Below, piece after piece: positions 26,643-36,929 of a stretch of DNA of 64,000 bases. The stretch is from Arthrinium phaeospermum (lineage: Eukaryota; Ascomycota; Sordariomycetes; Amphisphaeriales; Apiosporaceae), in contig QYRS01000001.1 in the NCBI GenBank assembly GCA_006503535.1, positions 496,001 through 560,000 of the forward strand. The letters run 5' to 3'. Under the pieces are notes generated by a model that was not told the DNA's origin, made no database searches, and saw only the letters and a list, made by a program, of their open reading frames with translations. Made by a program: the position numbers and the translations under genes. Numbering within the stretch: the stretch's first letter is position 1; every line of letters starts with the position of its first letter.

Positions 26643-28445
26643 ATGGCCCAATACAACCAGACCGGCCATGGGTTCCTCGTGCCCGCATGGTTCGAAGAGC
26701 AGGAGGTACGATATCGTCGAGACTCGAGAGCACGCCTTCCGAGGCCCGATCTCCAAGCCCAATATACTAAGACCCATCCCCGTCATCATAGGTTGTCCCG
26801 TCGACGATGAACACGGCCTCCGTCTTCCTGGGGCTGTCGCTGGGAAGTGCCGTGTTCGCCGCGGCCAAGGCGTCGCAACAGACGAGCCGAATGTGGAAGC
26901 GCCACAAGACCATCACTGCCTATGCTATCAGTACGTGCCGCCACTACCATTACCATCCGCAATGTGTAATATGTATCGTGGTCGCTGACTCCTTTTCGGT
27001 TGATAGTGATCTGGCTCCACTTCACCGCCAGCGTGGCTTTGGGTATCATCAACTGGTTCTACATGTGGGGGACGATTCAGCCCAGGTAAGATGCTCCATT
27101 GATGTCCCTGTCCGACTGGGAGATCGAATCCGTCCAATGCTAACGTGTCTGTTCTTGTCAGCTTTTGGCTGTTCTTTGGAATCTGTAAGTTGTCTCTCCC
27201 GTGCCCTCTATTTGGTACCGACACCCACTAACACCTTCACCTTAGTAATCGTCTGGGTGGCTCAGGTATGCACTCAATACGATCTTCTGCCGCTTGTCAT
27301 ATGCTCACCAACGATTTTCAGACTCAACTTCTAGTCCAGATCATCATCAACCGGCTATCGTTGCTGCTGATGGTAAGATGGAATGCCACCAAGTAAAACT
27401 CTTCTTTCCCTCACACACACGCCTGATCGAAGCTCACCAAATGCCCACTCAGACTCAAATGGGGAGTCGCCGCTCTTATGACAGCCATCAATGTCAGCGT
27501 CTTCATCGTCTGGATCCCCGCAAGACTGCAAATTTCGGATTCATTCGTCAACTGTATGACAACCCCCTTATCGCATCATCCGCTACCCGCTCCCGCTGCG
27601 TGACTTTACAGCTGACACAGCTTCCAATTGTAACAGTCAACCGAATCTGGGATCCCTTGGAGAAGATTATGTTCCTTATCATCGACTTGGGGCTCAACAT
27701 TACCTTCATCCGTCTGGTCAAGAACCGACTCATCGCCAACGGTCTGACCAAGTACGACAAACTGTTGTCTGGTAACCTGGCCTTGGTGGCGATCAACATC
27801 TCCCTTGATGTAATCTTCATTGGCTTGATGTGGCTGCCGAATACCTCAGTGTAATTTCCACCCCACCCCTCACCAACCCCAACTATCCCAAGGGTTATCC
27901 TGGAGAGGACTGAAAACTGACCGACCTCGCGCCCCCACAACAGATACCTCAACTTCCAGTCCTTCGCCTACCTCTGCAAGCTCTACATCGAGATGACCAT
28001 GGCGGACCTGATCCGCAAGGTGGTCCGCAGCACCGACGGCCACAGCAGCGGCCACGGCACGAGCGGCAAAGAGTACGCCAAGGGCACCGGCAGCGGCGCC
28101 AACAACCGCCACAAGTCCAAGAGCTTCATGGGCGGCGTGCGCACGGGGCTAAGGGGCGCCTACGGCGCCGAGTGCCACTCGCACTTCGAGCTCGAGAGCC
28201 GCGGCGGCGGCGACAACGGCGAGCCCAGTGGCGTGCCCCACATCCGCGGCGAGTCTGTGGGCAACGCGAACACCAACGCGCGCGACTTTGCGGGGCTCCA
28301 GGGTATCCAGAAGACGGTGGTTACGGAGGTCGTCCATACCAAGTTGGAGGATGAGGAGGCGGGCGCCAGCCGGAGGTCGAGCCAGGGGAGCTCGCAGCGG
28401 GAGTTGGGGCCTTGTGTTTCGGTGGAGTCAGATAGCTTGAAATAG
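26643..28445 (+). CDS. Fungal seven-transmembrane-like integral membrane protein, 9 exons
   Basis: Exons are 26643-26705, 26792-26930, 27007-27085, 27162-27184 (23 nt), 27246-27265 (20 nt), 27322-27392, 27453-27553, 27637-27850 and 27944-28445, all phase-consistent, giving 403 residues. The N-terminus is short and outside-like, with an NQT glycosylation site. About seven hydrophobic helices follow, including segments ending WLHFTASVALGIINWFYMWG, then VWVAQTQLLVQIIINR, then FIVWIPARLQISDSF, then MFLIIDLGLNITFIRLV. The C-terminal about 140 residues are soluble, charged and Gly/Ser-rich. The pattern fits an uncharacterised fungal membrane family distantly like rhodopsin-domain proteins. Function is unknown. 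Two consecutive micro-exons in one transmembrane helix are unusual. Confidence 0.78.
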
Positions 28446-29960
28446 GTACGAGTCTCACTTATTGCTCGGACGGGCTGATGCGACTACTGAAGACGGCATA
28501 TCTTGTATCACTATACGTAGGCAGGAGTGGAAGCCGATGACGATCCGAAGGCTTAGAGCCTGGGTACAACTGCATCTGATAATGATGCGGGGGGAACTCC
28601 CTTCCAGTTCGAAAACAAATACATATTCTAATATATACAATCTAATAATTACAAGACGGTCTGGATGCTGGCGAGATGGCTGATCCAATGCATGTTGTCC
28701 ACATAAGGACGTCGAAAGCTGCCCATGATCCGATTGAAGGGCAAACCATGGTTTCGGTTAATATACATATTGAATGTAAAGAGAATCCAGCCACTACTGG
28801 CTGCAGGATATTTATGTAGACGCCGAAGGCCGCATTGGCCAAAATCGTTATGTGACTAGGCACCTGTGGCGGTGCCATCCACCCGACCCGGACTCCGTGC
28901 TGCGAGCTATAAATACGAGTGGGTCGTTCGTCGGCCTGCAATCCGATGCGGTCATTGGCGGTCAAGAAAGTTGACGATGTCAGCACTAATGCATGTTAGC
29001 ATTTCCCTTAACCGCAGATCACTATTCCTTCAGTTTACTACCAACCAATCGGTTTCAGGTTGATCATGCAGATTGAGCTTGCACTTTTGGACCATGGGAA
29101 TGGACAAAAAGATGTCGAAGTTTTCCAAGTTGGCTCGTCATATTCTCATCAGCCCTACCATTACGGCTCGGAATAAACAATCGAAAATAGGCAATTTCGT
29201 GAGATTGAAGGAGTCGGGACGGCTTCCTTTAGTACTCGACCAAATATCAGAAAACTCCGCCCCGCTAAGCCCTCCAGGGCTGCGGCTGAGTATAGCACGG
29301 CTTGGCGACCCTCTAATATCCACCACAGCTAGACCAAGAGTGGGAAAAGTACCGGAAACGGCTTAGGGGTCTCTCTGCCAAACCCGACCGGGCCCCGTTC
29401 TGGTCACACCAGTCGCCGACTGACCGACACCAAGACTGACAAGATTGACAAATCCCTAATGATGGCTCCTCCCCGAGGGCCGGGGTCCCTCGAGCTCGGG
29501 CTCTCCCCAATCTATTTTGATAGGCTCAGCGAGCACCGATACCCGACCGTCATCTGCCCACGGATGGATGGTGCCACTTCCCTAACGCTGCAGTTGTTGA
29601 CCCGCAGCAGACAGCATCCATGGCCAGTGTTGCATCGCCTCACCTCGACGTGCTCCTCTTTCCTCTTTTAGATGGGGACGTCGTGGTACTTTTCTGACCT
29701 AAAGCCATCATGGGATACCCATTTCCTATTTTTGCCCTTTTTCCCATCTTTTGAATGGTAGATCTATCTATCTTACAGCATCTTCTAATATTTGTAATAC
29801 ACACGTCGATTCATCACCCGTGACCGCGGAATCATCAGGTTCAGGTCCCGTCCGTTGCTCACTCAGACGCTAGGTAAACGTGGAGGTTCTCGTCGGACTG
29901 GGCGCAGCAACTCGACCATCGTCTTCTTCGTCCTGCTGTCTGTCACCGCATCCATTCGCC
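28446..29960. other. Intergenic region
   Basis: 1.5 kb without a supported gene. It contains the 3' end of the membrane-protein gene and the promoter of the cell-surface protein. Short frames on both strands have no domain content. Confidence 0.45.
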
Positions 29961-30923
29961 ATGCTCAGGATACCCTCTCTCCTCCTGCTGATCGGCACGG
30001 CCGCGTCAGCGGCCGATGTGTGCACCTACGAGGGAGGATGGTCGCTCCGGATCAACGCGAAGTCGTGCCCCATCAACGCGCCCGTCAACTGCGGCCCCGG
30101 CATCCAACTGCGCTGCTGCCCGAACGGCCTGACGTGCGCGGGCGAGGGCGACTACGGCGGCAGCTGGTGCTGCAAGGAAGGCGAAGACTGCAGAGCGCAG
30201 GCGTCCTCGAGCCCCAAGGTAAGCAAGACGCAGCAATGAGGATCCATTGCATGACTGACGATGTTATTTTGCCAGTGCCCCGACCAAACATGGACGCTCT
30301 GGGGAGGGAGCACCGGCACCCTCAAGGACGGCGGCTGGTGCTGCCAGCCGGGCGACAACGGCTTCTACCGCGGCAACATGGAGGCCGTCGGCTGCACCTC
30401 GGCCGGCGTCCGCAACCTGCCGACCGGCTACCACTTCGCCAAGACGGTCCAGACCAACGCCTGCGTCGCGCCCACCTCCTCCGCCACCTCGACCCCGACC
30501 GATAGCCCAAGCGCGACCCCCACCTCCATGGAAGACTCGAACTCTGACACCGCTTCAACGTCTCTGTCCGGTGGCGCTATTGCCGGCATCGTGGTCGGCG
30601 CCATTTGCGGCATGGCCCTCATCGCGGGCATCTTCGCCCTGGCCTGGTACCGGAAGAAGCGCGCGCGGAACAACGAGGCGGCGACCGCTGGGGGTGCGTA
30701 CAGCTCGCCCGACATGGCGCAGCAGCAGGCGCAGACGCCGAGCGGGGCCGACTCGACCTACTACGGTGGCGGCGGTGCCTACCACGACACGGCCGCGAAG
30801 CACCACGCGCCGCCTTCGCCGTACGGGTCACCGCAGCATGATGGCGCCTCGGAGCTCGGCGGGGTGCAGCGGCACGAGATGGGGAATGGGAGCGCGACGG
30901 GGGCTTACCATGAGATGGAATGA
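29961..30923 (+). CDS. Cysteine-rich single-pass cell-surface protein, 2 exons
   Basis: Exons 29961-30218 and 30276-30923 (GT-AG, phase 0) give 301 residues. The signal peptide is about residues 1-18 (MLRIPSLLLLIGTAASA). The secreted part, about 19-155, has many cysteines arranged in short loops (LRCCPNGLTC, SWCCKEGEDC, GGWCCQPGDN). A Ser/Thr-rich, probably O-glycosylated stretch covers about 155-183. One transmembrane helix lies at about 185-209, followed by YRKKRAR. The cytosolic tail is rich in Gly, Tyr and His. The layout resembles fungal wall-stress sensors and other WSC-like surface proteins. I do not recognise a canonical WSC domain, so the role (wall sensing or adhesion) is a guess from architecture. 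The start is the only ATG before the signal sequence in frame. Confidence 0.82.
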
Positions 30924-31975
30924 GGGGAGTATGTGTGTGGTCTGCCATGGAGACAGGCAAAGAAGCGGGCAAAGAAGGAAAAGGAGATACCTGGGTCAGA
31001 GGGGGTGGGGCCTACTAATACCAAATAAGGGCCATTTGGAGGGAGGCTCACTGGGAGCTGAGGATGTATATACCCGTGTCGTTGTGCATGAAAAGAGCGT
31101 TAGAAGTATACTTTGAAAAGTTTCAGAGACTCCATTCTCATAGTCGTCCTGCGGGGTGCAAATGATGAGGAATTGCCCCCTTTTAATCCTGCATCAGGAA
31201 GTGTGGTCGCGCACACTCCCATAAACACCACACACCACATGGCTAAAGCAACCGCATCTAAACTTGACATCAGATACACAGGTTTCCTGTCAACGAACTT
31301 ACTGTTATCCGTCTATACCTAGGATTGGATCCATGCAGACTATATTGCAAGCCTAGCTCGGGTCATTACATGACTGCCCCGTCAACGCCAGCCATCCCCT
31401 TTTCCATATCGAAACCATCCGCTGGCAAGGACGCCCTCTAGTGCGGTACGCCCTCCCGTCGCCATCGCTGGCGATGACTCCCCCTTCCTCGTCGACGCCA
31501 TACGACCGGCTACCCACGCATGCGTACGGCGGCGCAGCAGGGGCCCCTCTTGGCACCGAATTAAGTCACGTGAGCGTGACATTATCGTATGTGGCTTGGC
31601 GACTATAATATTATTACTATAGATTTGTATCGCGGCCGAGAAAGCACTGTCGTGCCTCCCGTCCCCCTCCTCGATTAGGTATCGCGCCGCTGCGGACCCT
31701 GTCAGCTCAACAGGTAGACATTCTTGACACCTTCACCAATCATCGTCTGGGGGTTCCCTCACATATGGGGCAGTATGTAAGCGGATTGTATCACGTCAGA
31801 TAAATAATGGCTCGGGTTTTGGGTGGGAATTCTCGGCAGGTCACAAGAAACCCCGCATTTGCGGCAAATCTTGCTCCCTATTTGTTCCTCTTGCTTTTCT
31901 GCTTCTGTTACTTCGATGCTGGTGCGCCACCAAGCTCCTCCTTTTCTAGTTATTCTCAATTCCTTTCGCCAAAGC
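30924..31975. other. Intergenic region
   Basis: About 1 kb between the cell-surface gene and the second HET gene. The frame of the HET exon is open upstream to about 31823, but only non-ATG starts and the ATG at 31916 lie there. Nothing else is supported. Confidence 0.4.
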
Positions 31976-34216
31976 ATGAAGCAGGACGAAACAGCCACAA
32001 CCGAGGAACCGTTGACCCTCTGGCATCAACGATATCTCGCCGAGGATGCAACTTCCATTTGGTCCGAGTCAGACGTGATTCTAGATGTTGAGTCCGACCA
32101 GCTCGATGATGACGAGATAGACAGCCAAGTGAAGCAGTCCATGCTCACCACAGACGTCGCACAGGGGTTCTGTGCCAAATGCAGATACTTGCTAGGGCAC
32201 TGGCCGGACCTTCCTGACGACTGGCAATGTGCTGTGGGGAGGCTACTGCACACAGCCGAGCTCACAGCGGCTGCTCTACAGGGATGCAAATTCTGCGCCT
32301 TCATTATGACGATACTAAAGGACGTTGAGATGTTTGATACACTACGTAAAGTCGAGACGAGGCTCCGGAGGATTGGAGATGGCACGAAGGCCTCATTGTC
32401 CATCCAAAACTGGGAAGATTATGTTGGGAATTGGTCATATCGACTCTGGGTGAACATTCCAGGCAAAGTGGCAAAATACTTCGGCTCACATTCACACTAC
32501 GCCCTCATGAGCCATTGGGAATCACGTACTGTACCCCTTTCGAGTCAGTCATCATCATTTACCTCCCTATTGGCACCACTAAACATCTAAACAGAGCATC
32601 ACACACGGCTAGAGAATCTGGAGCCCCTGGAACTTGCAAAGATGTGGTTGCGTACCTGTACCGAATCCCATAGCCCTTGTTGCAGCACAAGGGAATACGA
32701 GCCACCGACTCGTTTGATTTCGGTTGGAGACGGGACTGTTAGATTGGTTCTTACGGAAAGCTTGGAAACCATCCCCCTATACGCCACCTTAAGCTACTGC
32801 TGGGGTCAAGAACCATTTACAAAGCTGACTGCCGATACGTTGACGGCGTTTCTGAGAGACATTCCGCTTCAACACCTGCCTCGGACTTTTCTGGACGCCA
32901 TAGATGCCACTCGGAGACTTGGTCTTGAGTACGTCTGGATAGACGCGCTATGCATAATTCAGGACCAGCAAGTGGGGCGGGGCGAGGAAACCGACTGGGA
33001 GAGGGAGGCAGGGAAGATGGAGTCGGTCTACGGGGGCGCGCATGTGGGCCTTGCTGCCTCCGACGCAATCGACGTCCGCGGAGGATTCTTTCGGAAACCA
33101 CCGCATCACAATGGCGGCTTCTCAGCCCGGGTGTCATCCAAGGACTTCTCGAGAATTCAATGCTTCTACGCGAATGACGTTTATGAGAAATCCTCCAAGT
33201 CCACGCACCTGGCGGGAAGAGCTTGGGCAATGCAAGAGAGGCTGCTAGCAGCCCGGACTATCTCTTTCGGCCGTGGTGGGATGTTTTGGGAGTGCAAATA
33301 TACCATCAAGTCCGAGTACCATCCAGGGGGGTTCCAAGACCGGTTTAGAGAGCAAACGGTTCGCCCAGAAACTATGGCGTGGAATTGGGATGAAATTGTG
33401 TATGATTACTCCAGTGCCGCCTTGACGGTTGACTCGGACCGTCTCCCCGCTCTATCTGGCATCGCCAGACGCCAGCATGGGATCACTGGCGACCAATACC
33501 TGGCTGGAATGTGGAGGAAGGAACTCGAAACTCGGCTTGCCTGGAGATGCATGGGACGTCCTCGGCGACGACCAAACTGGCGGGCGCCCACGTGGTCTTG
33601 GGCATCGATCAATGGCCCGGTCGAGAACCCGAGGAACATACGGCCCCCAATCAATACATGCATATCTGTGCTCGGCGTATCAACAACCCCAGCTGGGACA
33701 GATCCTTTTGGTGCAGTGGCAAAAGGGAGCCTTACCTTGGCTTGCTCGGCAATAATTGACGCATATATCGAAGATATACCGGGAAAAGAGGAAAGCCCGG
33801 CCAGGAAATCGCTGCTACTTGGAACTGCCATGGTACCCTTCACGGTAGACATGGATTACCTTGATGATGAACTTGGTCCAAGGAATGCGGGATTCTATTT
33901 GCTTCCAGTGGCCAATGGTCGCAACGGACGCCGACACGTATTAGCGGACGGCCAATTCATCGAAGCCCGGTCTTTCTACGGGATAGTTCTTCGAGGGTGT
34001 TCTGATAGAAAACAACAATTCTGTCGAGTCGGATATTTCTGTTTTGAGACTGATGTCCCTGAATTAGAAGGAGATGATGTCACTTGGAGGGAAAGGTATG
34101 ATGACTTGATACGGATCACGGAAGAAGAGGGGTCCTTGATGGCAGAAAGCCGGTGTGCTGGGATCTTGACCGAGACTGGAGAATCAATGTCGCGGTACGT
34201 TATCACTATTGTATAG
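31976..34216 (+). CDS. HET-domain heterokaryon incompatibility protein, 2 exons
   Basis: Exon 1 is 31976-32543 and exon 2 is 32595-34216, giving about 729 residues. The donor is either gtcagt at 32544 (used) or gtactg at 32526. Both keep phase. The start could also be the ATG at 31916. The N-terminal about 190 residues carry a C-x2-C pair (GFCAKCRYLLG) and C-x2-C (GCKFCAF), common in the leader region before HET domains. HET blocks follow in exon 2: YATLSYCWG, LGLEYVWIDALCIIQD, then RAWAMQERLLAARTISFG. The C-terminal region includes the APTWSWASINGPV motif typical of the longer HET subfamily. The product is predicted to be cytosolic and to induce cell death in incompatible fusions. It is convergent with the cupin gene, 122 bp apart. 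Confidence 0.88.
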
Positions 34217-34338
34217 AGACAGTCGATCCCCTTGATTACGAAGTAAAATCCATTGTTCAGGCAAGTGTATTATACTTGTTCATATTCTATGAAAACTCCC
34301 AATTAGTAATACGTATAAAGTCATAAATAATATCTGGT

Positions 34339-35030
34339 TCATGTGGGAGAAATAACACCCAAAGACTCGCTCAACTCCTCCCCGTTGACCACGGGAGCCT
34401 GGGCATCGATAGCCACGTAAAAGACGCGGGCGAACTCCGTCGTGCTCGGGTTGCTCCAAGCGTGGTTGGTCCCACGCTGCACTGCCGAATCGCCCTTCCT
34501 GACTGTCATGGACCGTAAGCGGGTGAGCAATGAACGTTGCCGTCCAGAGAGAAAGCTCCCTCGCTCTCTCTCTTAAAGCAAAGAAATAAGAAAAAAGGGC
34601 CAAACTTACGAATCCTCCTCTCCCCGCCCTCGAGCTCCAGCAGCAGCTCCCCCTCGATCACGACCCCAAAGTCGAGCGTCCGGGTGCGGTGCCAGAGCGG
34701 CGCGCAGCCCGGGTGGAAGTCGATGTAGCGCGCGAGGAAGCCGCCGGCGGGGCTCGCGAAGGACTCGGACCTGTCGGCCAGCTGGGCCTTGTAGACGTCC
34801 AGGTCGGCGTCCCCCGCCAGCGCCGCCGGGAACGTCGTCGCGCTCAAGGCCAGGAACATGTCGGCGCCCAGAGGCGACCGGTCGAAGTCGACGGGCTCGG
34901 GGGTCCCCGTGGCGAAGGTGGGGAGGCCCGCGGGGCTGTGGGTGGTGATGTAGCGGTGCACGGCGGGGAAGGGCTTTTCGGGGATGATAGGGGGTGGTTG
35001 CTCCTGCTCCTGCGGCTGTTGGTTGGCCAT
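34339..35030 (-). CDS. Cupin-domain protein, 2 exons
   Basis: Minus-strand exons 35030-34610 and 34502-34339 (intron gtaagt...gacag, in phase) give 194 residues. A Gln/Pro-rich start precedes a single cupin barrel. Cupin motif 1 reads W-H-R-T-R-T-L-D-F-G-V-V-I-E-G-E (about 115-130). Motif 2 includes the KGDSAVQRGTNHAWSNPS block shared by small fungal cupins. Those proteins often sit near secondary-metabolite or aromatic-catabolic enzymes and may be oxidoreductases or isomerases. Only part of the usual metal ligand set is clear (His in HRT and His in NHAW), so enzymatic activity is uncertain. The start is the ATG at 35030 in front of ANQQPQEQEQ. Confidence 0.85.
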
Positions 35031-35336
35031 TTTGGTGTGTTCTTATGTGAGTATGAGTCAACAGCGCGTGCATGAGCCTAGAACTTCTGTTATACCAGGT
35101 GAAATCTTTTGAACTTTGGTGGGATATATGTTGCTACTTGAAGAGGTAGCATCCGCTTCTATAAGCCGGTCAATCGTACTTACTACATTTGCTTACTACT
35201 ACTTCTCGCCATTGCGGGTTTAGCTACGGCAGGCAGTTCACACGGTCAGTTTTAGTAAGCTAGAAGGGAGACTGGCAACTATATTCGGATAGACCTACCG
35301 AAAGACCCCCCTCTTTCGTCCTCTATCACGGCCCAA

Positions 35337-35760
35337 TCATGCCGGAGCCGGCTTCGTCTTCGAATCGGTGACGGGTCCCCGGAGGAACTCAATATATCCT
35401 CGTTTCCAGAATCGGGCGAGTCTGGCGGCCTTTCCATCGTTCCGTCTATGCTCGCGTAGTTCCCGCCTAGTATCCAAACCGTCGCGGATGAGTGGCCATT
35501 GCCCTTTCCCCCCTTGCAGCGGCGCAGGTGAAGGAACGCGCACTTTTGGAAGAAAAAAAAAGAGAGAGTAAGAAAGTACCATTGGAAACATGAATGTAGT
35601 GTTCCTTCCACCAACTGATCATGGAGACCATAAGCAGCATATAAACTACGTCGAACGCCACCCTCAGCACTACCAAACTCTCCCCCTGAGCCCTGCCAAT
35701 TTTCCCCGTCTTGGACAGCAGCAAAGATGTCAAGCCCAACGCATATGTCTTTTCAGACAA
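35337..35760 (-). CDS. Possible small membrane protein (5' end not resolved)
   Basis: Two minus-strand segments, 35760-35580 and 35542-35337, join in phase over a 37 bp gtactt...aaaag intron, which is short even for a fungus. The first segment encodes a Leu/Val/Ile-rich stretch (VVLRVAFDVVYMLLMVSMIS) that would form a membrane helix. The second is basic and soluble (RREL, RFWKRGYIEFLRG). There is no in-frame ATG in the first segment before that helix, so an upstream exon is probably missing from this call. No family was recognised. It may equally be a chance frame. Confidence 0.28.
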
Positions 35761-36534
35761 TGATAGTAATAAGAAGAAAGATGGAAAGCTTGGTATTAGG
35801 ACTGGAACAACGATCGTACGAGGTCCCAGATCTGCATCAATATGCTCGGGCGGCCGTACGCCACGTGGCTAGCCCTATTCGCACTCTTTAGCCTCCCGGC
35901 TGCGGTAGTAACCGAAAAGGCGACGCCGCTGACACGCAGGCTTTTGCACCGGAGGAAACCGCGGTTGGTGCCGCCGCTATCCTCTTTTCCGCCCCTGTCG
36001 ATCACTGATGTATTCGTATCTGACATGTCTCGATGAGGGAACACTAAACCCCCGCGCCCTGAATCTACGTGGTCAGATGGCGAGCCACAGAAATCCATCG
36101 CCGAGCCACACCATCACATTGCGAATCCAGTCGGGCAGCCTCTCCAGGTGCATGTCATGAACATCCCCCATTACAAACCCCAGCCTTGGGCGTGAGTAAC
36201 TACGTATGAGGCTGCCTGTATGTGCAGAAAGGAACAAGAAGGTTATGAGGGGTCATCAGTCCGGTCTTCCCAAAGAGTGGGATCAAGGTAAGCACTTCTC
36301 TGTTTCACTTCCGCCACCATGTATATCGAGCGAGATCTTGACCAAGGTGTGTGTATGGTGCAGTCAAGAGATGTATGAAATAGGGGTGGGTTTGCGATGG
36401 CGAGGCATATAAACCCGCTCGATGCCCGCTGCACCTGGAGCTGGGTTGTTTGCCCATAACCACCATTCACTGTTTCAAGACCATCTAGCCAGACAAACAA
36501 ACAACCAACCAACAAACCCGAATCACCCGTCACC
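35761..36534. promoter_or_regulatory. Promoter region of the secreted cysteine-rich protein
   Basis: 774 bp upstream of the 36535 start. Positions about 36240-36430 contain blocks also found upstream of the paralog at 60.6 kb (see findings). These include a ctgtttcac block, a gccaccat-g/a-tatatc block, a gtgtgt..atggtgcag block, and a TATA box with a downstream ccgctc at 36408-36419. A 65-codon plus-strand frame at 35842-36036 begins with a signal-like sequence but is unsupported. Confidence 0.55.
36408..36413 (+). promoter_or_regulatory. TATA box (tataaa)
   Basis: TATAAA 122 bp before the start codon of the secreted protein. The flanks (gcatataaa-ccgctc) are conserved upstream of the paralog. 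Confidence 0.55.
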
Positions 36535-36929
36535 ATGCGCTTCGTCAACGCCGTCCTCCTCCTCGCCACCACCACGGGCAGCCTCGTGTCCGCCAAGGAC
36601 GTCTGCCCCGGCACCTACTGCACCGTCGGGGAGCGCTGCGAGTTCGACCCGAACGGGCCCCATTGCTGCGGCGCCAACAACAACCGGAATGTCGTAAGTG
36701 CTCTCTCTCCTCTCTCTCCATCCAGCCTTGTCTCCCTGTCACCGAGGGACATATCCATCAAACCACCAGACCAGTAATATTCTAAATCTCGCCGATGCAG
36801 CTCCAATGCGAGAACGGAGTATGGCAGATCCGCAATGTCTGCAACGCCAACCAGTTCTGCACTTGCACGGGCAGACACGACCTCATCTGCCGAAACATCA
36901 ACAAACGGGGGGCTTCCTTCTTTGCTTAG
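36535..36929 (+). CDS. Small secreted cysteine-rich protein (paralog 1), 2 exons
   Basis: Exons 36535-36693 and 36801-36929 (gtaagt...gcag, phase 0) give 95 residues. The signal peptide is MRFVNAVLLLATTTGSLVSA. The mature part has ten cysteines in the order DVC, TYC, ERC, HCC, QC, NVC, FC, TC, IC, with a conserved PNGPHCCGANN block at the exon end. The short basic tail has no cysteines. Size, export and cysteine density fit an effector-like or antimicrobial-like fungal secreted protein. I do not recognise a named family, and function is not inferred further. A close paralog with the same intron position and length of exon 2 is at 60245-60629 on the other strand. Confidence 0.85.

Noticed and set aside
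35842..36036. 65-codon plus-strand frame beginning with a signal-peptide-like sequence
   Set aside because: The mature part is short, basic and without cysteines. It overlaps a promoter region. No conservation could be judged.
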